Shown: positions 12,901-23,970 of the stretch, piece by piece | Layout of the letters: every line of letters starts with the position of its first letter | Numbering within the stretch: position 1 is the stretch's first letter | Assembly (NCBI GenBank): GCA_032358165.1 | Contig: JAALGY010000008.1 | Coordinates: 2,108,001-2,172,000 of the forward strand | Origin: Diplosphaera chodatii | Lineage: Eukaryota; Chlorophyta; Trebouxiophyceae; Prasiolales; Stichococcaceae | Length of the DNA: 64,000 bases | Direction: 5' to 3' | Made by a program: the position numbers and the translations under genes | The notes under the pieces: model-generated | The model's input: the letters and a program-made list of their open reading frames with translations, nothing else | Told to the model about the DNA's origin: nothing | Database searches by the model: none

Positions 12901-13584
12901 CAGTGAGGCTGAACCAGCTCAGGCTCACGGCGCGTTGCTGGACGCGCTGCAGGGGGGCGTGCTCAGCAGCGCAGCCATCATGTTCATGATGGTGGTCGCC
13001 ATGACGCGGGCGGGTGTGACGGGCCGGCTGCTGCACGCCGTGCTGGGCGCACCCTTCTGGCGGCCCCTGGCCAACCTGAGCTACTCCGCCTACCTTTACC
13101 ACGAGCAGGTACGCCCCTTGGGCAACCGGCATCCCTGACTGTGTGCGCAGAGGCTCGCATGTCACAGAAGGGCGTCCCCGACAGCAGCCAGCACCGTTTG
13201 ATGAACGGGCACAGCTCTTCGGTCGCTGTGCGCACTGCGGCATCACCCGTTGCACATGTCATGGAGATGGCGCCACTCATAGGTCACCGCACTCTGCTGC
13301 AGGCGCGCTTCTGGGTGTGGCGCTATGGGCTGCTGCCCACCGGCCTTGCCAAGTCGGCGGACGACCTGGGCGCATTTGCGATCGACATGGCGGTGTCCCT
13401 CCCAGTCACCTTCGCGATCGCCTTCCTCAGCTACCGCTTGATCGAGCTCCCCGCATCCAAGCTGGGCCGCCGCCTGGAGCCGCTGCTGTTCGGCGGCGCC
13501 GCAGCGGGCGCAAGGGTCAGCGACGGCGCCATTGCCAGTGGCAAGGCTGGCACCCCTGAAAGCACCGACGACAAGGCAGCATGA
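9923..13584 (+). CDS. Multi-pass acyltransferase-3 family protein, copy 3
   Basis: Ten exons: 9923-10090, 10292-10483, 10691-10850, 11012-11088, 11244-11340, 11573-11700, 12044-12260, 12567-12685, 12953-13108, 13303-13584. All have canonical GT-AG borders and conserved phases, giving 531 aa without internal stops. This is the cleanest member of the array and the reference for the lesions in copy 1. Conserved blocks are LNAVRVVSAVQIM and VFHNALLR (TM1 with His), GLDRLFLISGFLAAL, YWYRRAVRIAPAHW, SYSAYLYHEQ and the basic segment KLGRRLEPLLFGG near the C-terminus. Exon 7 is about 30 nt longer than in copy 2, because of a Ser/Gln-rich insertion in a predicted loop. Acyl transfer to a surface glycan or lipid is inferred from the family; donor and acceptor are unknown. 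Confidence 0.87.
11685..11757 (+). repeat. 37-bp tandem duplication spanning an exon 6 donor
   Basis: The 36-nt segment 11685-11720 is repeated at 11722-11757 with one base between. Each copy contains the end of exon 6 (AACTACCTG) and the donor GTGAGCAG. The result is two identical 5' splice sites 37 nt apart. Use of the second would shift the reading frame. Confidence 0.9.
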
Positions 13585-15161
13585 GGACTTCCAAGGGCGC
13601 TCAGGCGCCTGCCGCCTGCTGCGGCTGCTGTGCATCAGCAGCGGCGGTTTGATCTCAGGCGCCAGCAAAACTATCAAAGTGGCGCCGTTCCAGCCACCAA
13701 GCAAGGCTACATGGCCGCTCAGCCAGCATGCGGCTAGTTTGAGGCAGTCACAGTTCACAGCTTCTGCAGAAGAGGAGCTCAAGGTGAAGTATCTGCAGCA
13801 GTGGAAGCGAAGATTTTCAGGGGACTAGCTTTACAAGCCAGCTGTCTGGCAAGGACTGTGCAAGTCCGATCCTTTTGATACAGTTGGTGGCGTATGAATG
13901 CTGCCGATGACATCGTGCCATGGAGGACACGTGGTTCAATTTTGAGGCGTACATAATGTTTGCTGGGTACTTTGGCATCCGTGCAGCCTTATTGGGATTC
14001 ATTCAGCTTGAACTCATCTCTCACATTATTGGCAGCGCTGCGAGCGCGGCAGTTGTGGTGCAGTCTGGAGCAGCGATTGCATGGCAGAATATTGTGTCAC
14101 CTTCAAGGCTGGTAAACATATCCCAGTCAGTTCATCAATAACTGATATGTCTAGCCACCAGCAAGAGAACTCGAACCTCCCATTTACATTTCCACCGAAC
14201 ATGCCTTCTGGCGTTCATCTGGCAGCTCCTTCATGCCAGAAAGCACATCATCTGTGGCTCAGCACCACCACACAAAGGTGCCGCCGGTGGCAGGGCAGGC
14301 ACGCCCCTGAGGGAATATATACCCACTGCAGCATGTACGGCGGCAAGGTGTGCAGAGTGCAACACCGCTGGCGACATGCTTGACGTCACACACGTGCAGG
14401 AGCTGTCTGCGCAGTGGCTCCTGCTTCACACCGCCGTTATGTGTCGCCGCTGCCTCGGTGTGTGCCCTGATGACTCTGACCTGTAGACTTTCCACTGCTG
14501 CAGGTAACCAGTGGGTCGGTAGGTCCATGCTGGGTGTGAGGTGGCTGGAGCAAGCATTCGACAGAGGAGGCAGAACATATGTCAGGACACACACCCAGTG
14601 TTGGGTGCAGTTGGGACCAGGCATGTTGATCGGGGCGCCTCTCAATCAATGGGTGCTGATCAAGGGCTGCTGCAAACCTCTGCCCGGTGCTCAGATCTTG
14701 GCAGCTGCAGTACTGCGTGCGGTACGACAATAGCGATCAACGAGTGCAGTCGTTTCCTTGCCGGGCACCGTGCGCCACAGCCAAGCCTTTATGGACAGAC
14801 AATATTGTGCTCTTGAACCGGCATGCAAGCGTATTTTCAAGCACTTGCTGCGGCATGGTCAGGCCAGGTCAAGCCGCTGTTGTCGGCTTGACATCTGAGC
14901 AGTTTGTGGCAACCGACTGACTACCACTAGCACTGGCACAACTTCCCGGGCCAGCCTGCCGGATGCGCTGCACTGCAGTTGGACCGTGACAGCAACTCAC
15001 GCACAGTGCTCAACCAGGGTTGGCTACCAGGCATGAGGCAGCAGGTGCTGCACACTCAGAAACTCCGTAACATCCTTCTGCAGTTTCGCACACAGCTGCG
15101 TGACTGTGGCTGAGCCGCATGCATCTTCGCAGGTGACAGCGATCACTGTATAAGGGCAGCA
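13585..15161. other. Intergenic spacer, copies 3-4
   Basis: 1.6 kb without a supported gene. A 73-codon plus frame (13920-14141, starting MEDTWFNFEAY) has a hydrophobic stretch ending in an AAVVVQSGAAIA-like segment. It shows no splice signals or family match, so it is recorded only as an unproven small open frame. Confidence 0.35.
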
Positions 15162-18100
15162 ATGGCACAGGCCGCATCGGCGCAGCCAGCATGGCATGCA
15201 GCGGCTCTGCGGCGTGCTCTGCTGCCGCTGAACGGCATGCGTGTTGTATCGACAATCCTCGTGATGGTGGGACTGTTCGGACAGCGCCTCTTACGCACCG
15301 TGCTGCGATGACTATGCCGCTGTGCTGCTGAACCCCTATGCAACGTTGGCCTATGACATGCACGTGACGGGGTGACCCCACACTGTCCACTCTCAGAAGC
15401 CTGCATGACTCCGGTGACCATATTGTAGGTGTTCCACCACCTGCGGCTGCGGCGCCACTTTGGCGGCGAGGCTCTGAATGAAGCCTTCAGGCGCAGCCCA
15501 GGGCCCATCCACGCCATACTGCAGGTGTTTGAACGCCTCAGGGCAGCGTGCCTGCCGTGTGGCCGCTCGATGGTCCCAAGCAGTGCGTGGCTGCGGTCTG
15601 GCATGGTGCAGTTTGCCTGTCGTCTGTATCGTCTGGGCTTCAAACGGCGGTGACGACTGACGGCGATGGCCGTGTCACCCGCTGCAGGGCTTCATAGGGC
15701 TGGAGGTGCTGTTCGTCCTCTGCGGCTTCCTGGCAGCCATCAGCCTGGTCCCGCTGCTGGAGGACCGCCGACGCCCCGTCAAGCAGGTGAGACGTGCACG
15801 GCAGATGTGCCATCCAAAGTCGGATGTGGTGTCGCGCTTGTGCTGCTGGCGCATTCCTCTCGAACCATCATTCACATTGCGCCTTGCAGGCGGTGCTCCT
15901 GTACTACTGGCGCCGAGCCGCCCGCATCGCGCCCGCGCACTGGGTCAGCCTGCTGCTGGCGTACCTCACCATGCTGCGCGGCCGCGAGCAGATACCCGTC
16001 CCGGAGGCGTCCGGCGCTCTCATGCACTACCCAGCGGCGTACTGCCCCGGTGAGTGTTGCTAGGCCCCCCTATGAATGCTGAGTGTGACCCGTTCTGCCG
16101 TCTGCATGGCTCCTGTCGCTCATCAATGCATCGAGATACGCACTGCAGCATGTGGGCTTTCGGAGGCAAGTGTTTACCGGCCTGGCAGTGCTCACGGTGT
16201 CCATGGGCAGTGCAGGGGGGCTGTGGGTGCAGGCCGCCTTCCTGGGGCACTGGCAGATGGGCGGCGGCTGCAGCCTGCAGCTTTGGTCCCAGGTACCGGC
16301 CCTGCTGCTTGCCGGTCAGACTCAAGACTGGCATGCGGACATCCATCAACAAGAGTATGCTCTGTATTCATCTGGTGCATAGAAAGGTGACAACACATGC
16401 ATGTGGCACCGCTCGCTGCAGGGCACGCAGGCGGCTTTCTGGGCGGTGGCGCCGCTGCTGCTGGCGGCGGCCGGGCCCCGGCGGCCAGGGTTCCGCCGCC
16501 GGATGGCGTGGATGGCAGGTCGGCGGCGCAACCCCAAAAGCCTCTGAACAATAACGCTCACAACGCTACTTAAAAACATTGAAACCTGCGCATGCCAGGC
16601 TTACTCTGGCACAATGCTGGATGCATGGCCCACACGCTGGCGCTCGTTTGGCGGCAACAGCAGACGCTGTGACTCGCTGTGCAGGGATCATCGTGGCGCT
16701 GAGCACGGCGTACCGCGCCTGGGTGGTGTGGCGCCACGACTTCCGGCTGCCGTTCGCTGCCTTTGGCTCGCACGTGCCGCAAGAGATGCAGGACTTCAAA
16801 CTGTACCAGGTGGGTCAGTGGTGGCCGAGGCGTGCGGTGCAGGGCCTTGCTGGCTGCCATGCAGACCACATCCGCCAGCAGTGGACTGCCTACTCAAGTG
16901 ACCGACATATTGCAGGCATGCAGGTGGTTTCTTGTTGACCGACCGCAGCTTCGACACTGACAAAACGTAGCTGTCTCCTACAAAAGCCACACTGCAATGT
17001 CGCTGCTGCTGCAGTACTACCTGCACTACCCGCTGCTGTGCCGCGCCGCCAGCCTGGCGATCGGCTGCCTGGCGGCGCTGCCCTTCCTGGACCCCCGCAG
17101 CTTCCAGCACCCTGCTGCCGAGCAGCAACCTGCGAGCAGCGATGGCGAGACGCCAGCTGCTGGGAGCCCCTTGCCGCAGCCTCGCATCATGCCGCCCTGG
17201 GTGGCGTTACTGGGTGAGCGGAAAGCAGCAGGCGAACCCCACACTGCTCAGCCCCACTGCCATCACCCCTCTCCGTGGATGCCGCATGCCTCCGGCGTCT
17301 GAGCGCCGGTGGTCAGGGCCGCTTCGAACTGCAGGACGGTGCACGACTTGCACACCACTGAGTGCAGGCACCAGCCTGGCAGCTGCGGTGCTGCACGCGC
17401 TGGCGACCACCCGCGTGTTCAAGCCCGCCGGCGGCCCGCCGTGGCCGCGCGCGCAGTCACTGGCGTACCTGGCGCTCATGGTGCAGGTGTGGTGCATGCA
17501 TGGCGCCGCCCTGACTGCGGAAAGCCTGTTTTGCACGCACTGGGGCGCCAGTGCTGCTTGATTGAGGCCATCATCAGCTGGCTTGGGATGGCAAAGAGTA
17601 ATTGCGCTGTCGGTTCCACAGTGGTACACACGTCGCCAGGGCTTGCCAGACACAGTACCGCAGCTGGCGTGCGCTGCCGTCAGACCTCCTGGGGTTTGTG
17701 GATCAAGGCAGGCCATCAGCGGTGCACCATCACTGCAGCACGTCGACACTGCAGGGTGGAGCTGTCAGCAGCGCGGCCATCGCGTTCCTGGCGGCGGCGG
17801 CGGCGGCGGGGGCGGGCCCCGCCGGCAGCGTCCTGCGGCGGCTGCTGGGCGGCGCCAGCTGGACCCTGCTCGCGGACCTCAGCTACTCTGCATATCTGTA
17901 CCACGAGCACGTGAGCGTGTAGCTACGCAGTCGTCCGGCTTGTGTGCATTGCTGAAAGTGTGGAGCTGATGGGGCTGCCTGTCTACTGTTTGCCGGACAC
18001 TGACTGGGAGTCCCACTGCCAGGCGCGCTTCTGGGTGTGGCGCTACAGGCTGCTGCCCACTGGCCTTGCCAAGTCGGCGGACGACCTGTGGGCCTTCGCA

Positions 18101-18210
18101 ATCGATATGGCGGTGTCAGTGCCGGCGACCTTTGCAGTCGCTGCCGTCAGCTACTGCCTGGTCGAGCGGCCGGCGGCGGCTGCAGCACGGCGGCTTGAGC
18201 CCCTGCTGTT

Positions 18211-18247
<37 letters not shown>

Positions 18248-18298
18248 GACAGCAACAAAGTCTTATCAGCAGGCACCGAGAGGCCGAAGGCAGCCTGA
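15162..18298 (+). CDS. Multi-pass acyltransferase-3 family protein, copy 4
   Basis: Eleven exons: 15162-15266, 15429-15524, 15688-15786, 15890-16049, 16216-16292, 16422-16518, 16685-16809, 17015-17213, 17368-17486, 17755-17910, 18023-18298. All borders are GT-AG and phases match, giving 502 aa. It is the most diverged member: LNGMRVVSTILVM/VFHHLRLR in TM1, GLEVLFVLCGFLAAI, YYWRRAARIAPAHW and SYSAYLYHEH. The region that is one exon (exon 2) in copies 1-3 is split here by an additional phase-0 intron (15525-15687). The C-terminal tail has a poly-Ser run from an AGC repeat. The role is inferred as for copy 3. The divergence may mean a different substrate. Confidence 0.85.
18214..18246 (+). repeat. 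CAG/AGC trinucleotide repeat (poly-Ser)
   Basis: Eleven uninterrupted CAG/AGC units inside the last exon of copy 4, read as about ten consecutive Ser codons in the cytosolic-looking tail. It is likely to vary in length between strains. Confidence 0.9.
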
Positions 18299-18584
18299 CA
18301 ATGCGCATCGGGGATAACTTGAGTCAGTGCATCTCAAGGGGCTTCAGCAGGCCAGCAGCTGTGTGTGTACTACATGGTTTGGCATGGGTGTCAGGGTTAG
18401 GATCAGATCGTGCTTTGGCAGTATCAGATGGTGGTGATCGCTGCAGCTGCATCATGCCACCTTGTGTACATCACTTGGGGTGCAAATCGAAGACAGCTTG
18501 CACTGGTGTAGCATTACATTGCTTCGCTATACAGGCAAGTCACTAAGCTGGGTCCCTCCCGACCAGAGCTGCTGGCATGGCCCG

Positions 18585-20169
18585 TCAGTCAAACTTGCTG
18601 GAGCAGCCGCCGCCGCCAAATGTCGGGTCTGTGCGCCGCAGCCGCCGCTGCACCTCGTCGTGCTCCGCTAGCAGGCGGTCGTACTCCGCTTCCAGGCCCT
18701 TCGCCTGGCTGCGCACCACCTGCAGATGCAGCAGGACGCGGGCAGTGGCACGGTGACATCTGAGGTTGCCAGTGCACAGGCTGACACGTCGGGTGCCTGC
18801 GACCAAACAGTCGTCGACAACAAACATGCTGGCCGCCTGCATTCAAGCATGAAGCACGGAGCAGCGCGCTGCTGCCCAGGTTCGCGCCCCCATTCCGGGC
18901 CTGGGCACACCTGCAGGTCGCGCTCGGCAGCAGCCTGCGCGGCCCGTGCCTCCTCCAGGGCAGCCGCCCTGCCTTCGGCTGCCTCCAGCTTCCCTCGCAG
19001 CTGCTTGACCTGCAGCAACGCCACATGGTGGCAAGGAGGCCAAGACCTGATGTTGCAACAGTGGGTATGGTTGGCGATGTAGTGCAGAGACTTCGGCTAC
19101 AAGACAAAGGGTCTACAGCATTCTCTGGTAGCCGAACCCTGAGTCTTGCTGCAGTGAAAAGCACGAACCTGCACCGCCGCGTTCTGCCCCTCGGCACCGC
19201 CGGAGGAGTCCAGCAGCCTGTTGTACTCCGCCTGCAGCCCCTTCACCTGCAGGGCAGCGGTGCACCTTGCGATTGCGATCGCAGACTGCCAGGTGCTACA
19301 GGGGTCCCTCCAGCCACGCAGCAACACGCGAGCACTGCCGCCTGCGCATGTGCCCTGTACTATTCCCGGTGTCGATGTCAGCCAAGGCATGGCAGTCAAT
19401 CACTGTCACTTCGTGGCACCGGGCAAGCCGCCAGGCGGGCACCTGCTTCAGCACGGCGCCGTGGCTGACGCGTGACTGCTCGATCTCCACGATGGCGAGG
19501 CCCAGGCGGCGGATGAGGGCCATCAGCAGCAGCGCCGCCAGGGTCATGACCATCGCCAGGTATGCATTCGCCTCCGCCTCGCTGCAAACACAGGTCAACA
19601 TGTGCTTGAGCCGCTGAGATGGTCTAAAGTAGACAAGGGCCCCACCCATTGAAACCATAAATAACATCTGCTGCGCATGCTATGCCGGTGGTTAGATGCC
19701 ATGACGGCGATGTCTGAAGCGTCACGGACCGAGGTACCTGAACACACACACCTGCTGTTCCACTGCAGTCTGGAGCCCGGCTCAGACTGCTGGGTGGAGC
19801 GCAGCCTTGTGAGGTCGTAGATCGGCGACCCGAGCGACACAACCAGGAAGGCACCGACTGTGTTGAGCACCGTCCGGCCTGCCTGCGGAAGCAGGCGCTG
19901 AGACTCAGAACGAGCAGCTCACCACGTTGTCACTGTCCATCAGCAGTAGCGGTCCAGGCATGCTGATCTGTCCTGGAGTGGGTTTCACAGGTCTGCTTCT
20001 TCAAGGTCAAATTATGCAATCGTGAGCCGGGTGCAGGGCTCACCGAGGAGCGCGTGGCTTTGCACAGCAGCAGCGCCGGCGCCGCAAACGACCGCGGGCC
20101 CAGCAGCAGCAGGGCCAGGAGAGCCTCGATGCCCAGCAGCGCAAACAACGGCACCGTAAAGCCTAGCAT
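18585..20169 (-). CDS. BAP31/BAP29-like ER membrane protein
   Basis: Six exons, 5' to 3': 20169-20044, 19882-19752, 19581-19443, 19246-19169, 19009-18911, 18719-18585. They give 235 aa, usual for the family. Three N-terminal membrane segments are visible: FTVPLFALLGIEALLALLLL, VGAFLVVSLGSPIYDL, and AYLAMVMTLAALLLMALIRR. A long Glu/Arg/Ala-rich coiled coil follows (VKGLQAEYNRLL, VKQLRGKLEAAEGR, AKGLEAEYDRLLAEHDEVQ). This is the BAP31 layout, an ER cargo and quality-control factor that binds newly made membrane proteins. The exon 2 to 3 junction (AG|C) rebuilds NSSEAEANAY in frame. The C-terminus ends GCSSKFD and lacks the KKxx retrieval signal of animal BAP31. It is convergent with acyltransferase copy 4 and head-to-head with the RWD/RING gene. 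Confidence 0.82.
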
Positions 20170-20779
20170 CGTGTCGCTGGTGTGCAGCCGTGTTCAATGA
20201 GTTGTGTTTGATGCTCCAGCGCCTGTTTGTCTCAGCCTTCTTGTCACAACCCTTGCGTTTCGTAAGCACGATCAGCAGGATGATGATACAATACCGTAGT
20301 GCGTAGCACACGGGACTGACTGTATAATTTTAGCTGCCACTTTCTGTACGCTGTTGTTGATCTAGACACATTCCGATCGATACACTTAGCGAAGTTTTGG
20401 CAGCAGTCTATTGGTGTGCAGCGCCAAGCGTGCACTGCCAAGCAGCAAGGCTGAAAATCCGCAATGCAGCACTGCAGGCGGGCATTGAGGCAGGAGACTG
20501 GATGCATCCGGGTTGATCAGTCATCCCCTTCCTGTTGGCATCAAGCCAGCCAGCTGCAGCAGCAGAAGCCGCTCGCATCCTGGTCCATCTGATTGTCTCA
20601 TGTTACAATATCGTGCGGACGCATGCAGTCCGGTGCTTGGCGAGCACGTCTGTTTGTTTGCATGGTGCCGTTCTGCGCACCCTCAGCATGAGCTCTACAG
20701 CGTGTTGTGCGTTGATCTGATAAATTTCCCAGCGGTGCGTCAGCATATCAAATAGTCCCTTGCAGCACCTCCGGTAGCG
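20170..20779. promoter_or_regulatory. Putative bidirectional promoter (BAP31-like / RWD-RING)
   Basis: 610 bp between two divergent start codons. It is more AT-rich than the flanking exons. No TATA box or named element could be assigned with confidence. The role follows from position only. Confidence 0.4.
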
Positions 20780-22630
20780 ATGCAGCTTAACGAGGACCTC
20801 GACATCGAACTTGAGGCGCTGCATGCGATTTATGACTCGGCTGTGACGGTGGTGTCTGATGCCTCATCGGATGGCAGCCGCCACAACGGCGCATCAACGA
20901 ACGGCAGCACCCATCCGCAGGTCGATCTGCGGCTGCAGCTTGCACCGCAGACTGGCGGCGATGACGCGTCAGTCTATGTCCTGGTAACGCTGGGCATCAG
21001 CGTGCTGCCAGGCTACCCGCAGCAACCGCCAGCGTGCAGCCTGGTCACCGGCAAAGGTGATTTGGGCAGGGGTTACATGCTACTGTCTGGACAGCCTATG
21101 CAGCAAGCTACGGGCAGCCCCGTCCTGCTGTCGGCTGTATTGAAGCACACATGCAAGCTGAGGACTGTCCACCTGCAGGTCTGGGTGATGCCCGGGCGGC
21201 AGAGCTGCTCGCAGCGCTGCAGCAGGCAGCAGAGGAGGCAGCAGGGGACATGATACTCGTGCAGCTGGCAGCGGCGGCGCAGGACTTCGTGAATGCAGCC
21301 AATGCGCCAGAGGGCGACTGCCCAATCTGCATGTTCCCCCTGGCTGGCAGCGCCGGCGACTCGGCGCAGAAGCTCCCCTGCTTCCACTGCATGCACAGGC
21401 AAGCTTGGACCCTTGACACCATGGCATCGCATTGTTCAAGCTTTGCTTGCACCTGCAGGAGGGTGCCAGGCATGCAGCGAACAAAGGCTATCATGTTTCA
21501 ATATGCTTTGCATGTCGCAGGGACTGTTTCTTGCGGTGGTGGCGCTGGAGCCAGGCTGCCGAGGCTGCGCGGGCTGCGACGCTTCGCAGAGAGCAGGTGC
21601 ACCTTCAAATCACATGTCCGCAACCATGGGTGTGGTCGCATCGAGTAGGGTAGTAGCATGGAGACGCACGACACATATGATGGTTTTGCATCCAGCAAAT
21701 GTGTTGTCTGAGCGTGTTGTCCGCACACCACGCAACCATACTACCTAGTGTCAAATGACACTACAGCACCGCATGCTCGCTGCATGGGGCGTGCTGCACG
21801 GATGCGTTCGAACCTGCTGCGTGTAGGGACCGGCGGCGGAGCGCGCCGTCGCTGCTGCAAGGCTGGTGCCCGACGCCCAGGGGCGATACCGACTGGCGTG
21901 CCCGGCGTGCCGCGCCGAAGTGCTGCCTGCTGAGCTGCAGCCGCCGCCGCCGCCGCCGCAAGCGCCAGCAGCCACAACAGCCAGCGCGGCATGCAGCGCT
22001 GCTCATGCAGATGCTGCCGGCAGCGGGGCTGGCATCCTGCCGAGCAAGGGCCAGGAACAGATTCTACCAGAGTCCCGCAGGCTGCAGCTGCCGCCGCAGC
22101 AGCTCGCCGTGCTGCGGGCGCAGCAGGCCGCGCGGCAGGCGGCCTTTGAGAGGCAACGGCAGCAGGTGCAGCCGGGTGGTGCTGCTGTCCCGATGTGCCG
22201 CCCACCAGCGATCCTGTGGGGCTGTGCTTTGGGTTGCTCGATGGCTGCAGCGGATGTGGCGTGTGCCGAGCTTGCTGTTGTGAAGCGCAGTTGCTCTTCA
22301 CCGCAGGGCGGCATCATAGAGGACACTGGCTGGGGCCAGTCCATCCCGGCGCCACGGCAGGCGACGCCGCAGACGCCAGCCCTGGAGCAGCAGCAAACGA
22401 CCAACATGCGGGGCGCAGCACACAAGCCAGCTGCAGCAAACCCGCAGCAGCACGCAGCTGCACATAGTAGCAGAAGACCTGCTGCATCTGGCACAGCAAA
22501 TGGCAGCAGCGCGAGCGCCAAGGCCGCCGGCAGCGCTGCCACCGGCCAGAACCGACAGGCATGTCCCAGAGCTAGCAACGGCAGGCGGCGGGGGGGCGGC
22601 AGCGCTTCTGCCCCTGGCGCCCCACGGTAG
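20780..22630 (+). CDS. RWD + RING-H2 E3 ubiquitin ligase (RNF25-like)
   Basis: Exons 20780-21056, 21179-21398, 21521-21596, 21827-22165, 22307-22630; 411 aa. The N-terminal RWD domain (about 6-130) starts LEALHAIYDS and ends with the helix KGLGDARAAELLAALQQ. The RING-H2 finger follows: C140-x2-C143-x16-C160-x-H162-x2-H165-x2-C168, then C216-x2-C219, with a long Ala-rich insert before the last Cys pair. RWD then RING is the order in RNF25, an E2-dependent ubiquitin ligase. The C-terminal half is a Gln/Ala/Ser-rich low-complexity tail containing GGIIEDTGWG. Intron 2, inside the RING, starts AG|GCAAGC (a GC-AG intron). Intron 4 (22166-22306) is 141 nt with no stop, so its retention would keep the frame. 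The start codon is the only ATG that leaves the RWD domain complete. Confidence 0.82.
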
Positions 22631-23970
22631 CTGACGGAGCGGATGGCCGAGGTTGCAGGCGAGCCGTCAGCACCCGAGCGCCGACTGAGGGTGCGCCCAG
22701 AGGCTGGCTCTGCCCCCGCTTGAGGTGCTGCAATGAAATGCCAGCAGCTCCTCATTGCCGGCCTTGGCACGCTCGCCCACATTGAACTGCACGAGTGGCA
22801 GAAAAGCATCACATCTACAGCCAGCAGGCAGTTGCTATCATGCAAGTAAGCTAGAGTGTATGCATCTGCTTGCACATATGGCAGGTGAACTGAGGCAGAC
22901 TCCGAAAACATGACATTTGCACGCTGTTGCTATGCAGTGCCGATGGATGTTGAGCCATCCCTGCTGGAGAAGGTGCTGACCGCTTTGGTGAAGGATTCCA
23001 GCACAATGCAGCGCCTGGCTCCCAATGCAGCCGTGGGCAGCTGTTTGTTACAGGGCTGCCAGCTGCGATGCGGGTGTTCAATTGCATACAGTTGACAGCT
23101 GCAAAAGGTGTGCATCATGCCATTGGGTGCAGAACTCCAATTGGTGCTGGTCTGTGTTGCCGCTGTTGCGTCATGTGCTCAGGATTCAGGGGCTGTTCAT
23201 TGGCACGACTGGCGCTTTGAGTGCTGGTTTGCTGAGTGTGCCGGGTCGAGGTCTGCTCATGCACTACCTGCTGATGGCCTTTCACCAGTAGTTGATCAAG
23301 GCTTGACAATGGCCATTGTTTGGTCACTCACGGTCCAGTATGGCCACTTCACACGACAAATTTGTCTCAACAAGCTAACATAGACACCGTAGGTAGGCCT
23401 TCGACGAGTTGCAGTCCTCTGTCGCGCCGCAGACTAGCAGAAACAACGAGAAGCACTTCACCTGTCATCCTGTGTATTCATATCTACAGCCCAACGAGCA
23501 GGGTACCTGTTTTGCATTCGGCGTTGTGACCTATGTGCAACAAAGTGCTGAGCACATACGTGGCATCACAGACAGTTACCGCCGTCTGTCGACAGCCACA
23601 TGGTCAGTACTGAGCCTGGGCCGCTTCTGCGTTCAGCGCTTCGCAGGCTGGTTGATGGTGTACCCAAGTCGGAATTCTGCCGGCTGCAGTCAGAGCAACA
23701 TACACAGCGTCAGCAAAGCAGTTATCAGCAGACGCACTACACATCTTGTCATCGCCAGGGATACACATCAGCAACTGTGGCACATAGGCCAGAGTCCAGT
23801 ATGTTGCACACTGCATGCACACGCATCAAAATCTCACTCCGCCTACCATGAACAACATCACACCATCACCATCTCCACCTTGGAAGCTCACAAGATTTGC
23901 CCCACATCCGTGGACAGTGGAGACATTGCAGACATGGTCACAGCCTCACAGGTACAGATTTGCAGCGCAC
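22631..23970. other. Convergent intergenic region, unresolved
   Basis: 1.34 kb between the RWD/RING stop and the last confident exon of the SdrD-B-like gene. Two short plus frames look coding-like (22732 onward, MKCQQLLIAGLG; 22942 onward, MDVEPSLLEKVLTALV), but no gene model joins them. On the minus strand, 23604-23740 follows a CTGACTGCAG acceptor and could be the final exon of the SdrD-B-like gene. None of these is certain. Confidence 0.35.

Noticed and set aside
14150..14195. T-arm-like sequence (GGTTCGAGT on the minus strand)
   Set aside because: No matching acceptor stem or anticodon arm could be folded around it, so no tRNA is called.
22003..22911. 302-codon minus-strand open frame opposite the RWD/RING gene
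   Set aside because: It is the antisense shadow of the low-complexity Gln/Ala tail. GC-rich CAG-type sequence leaves all frames open, and no domain is visible.
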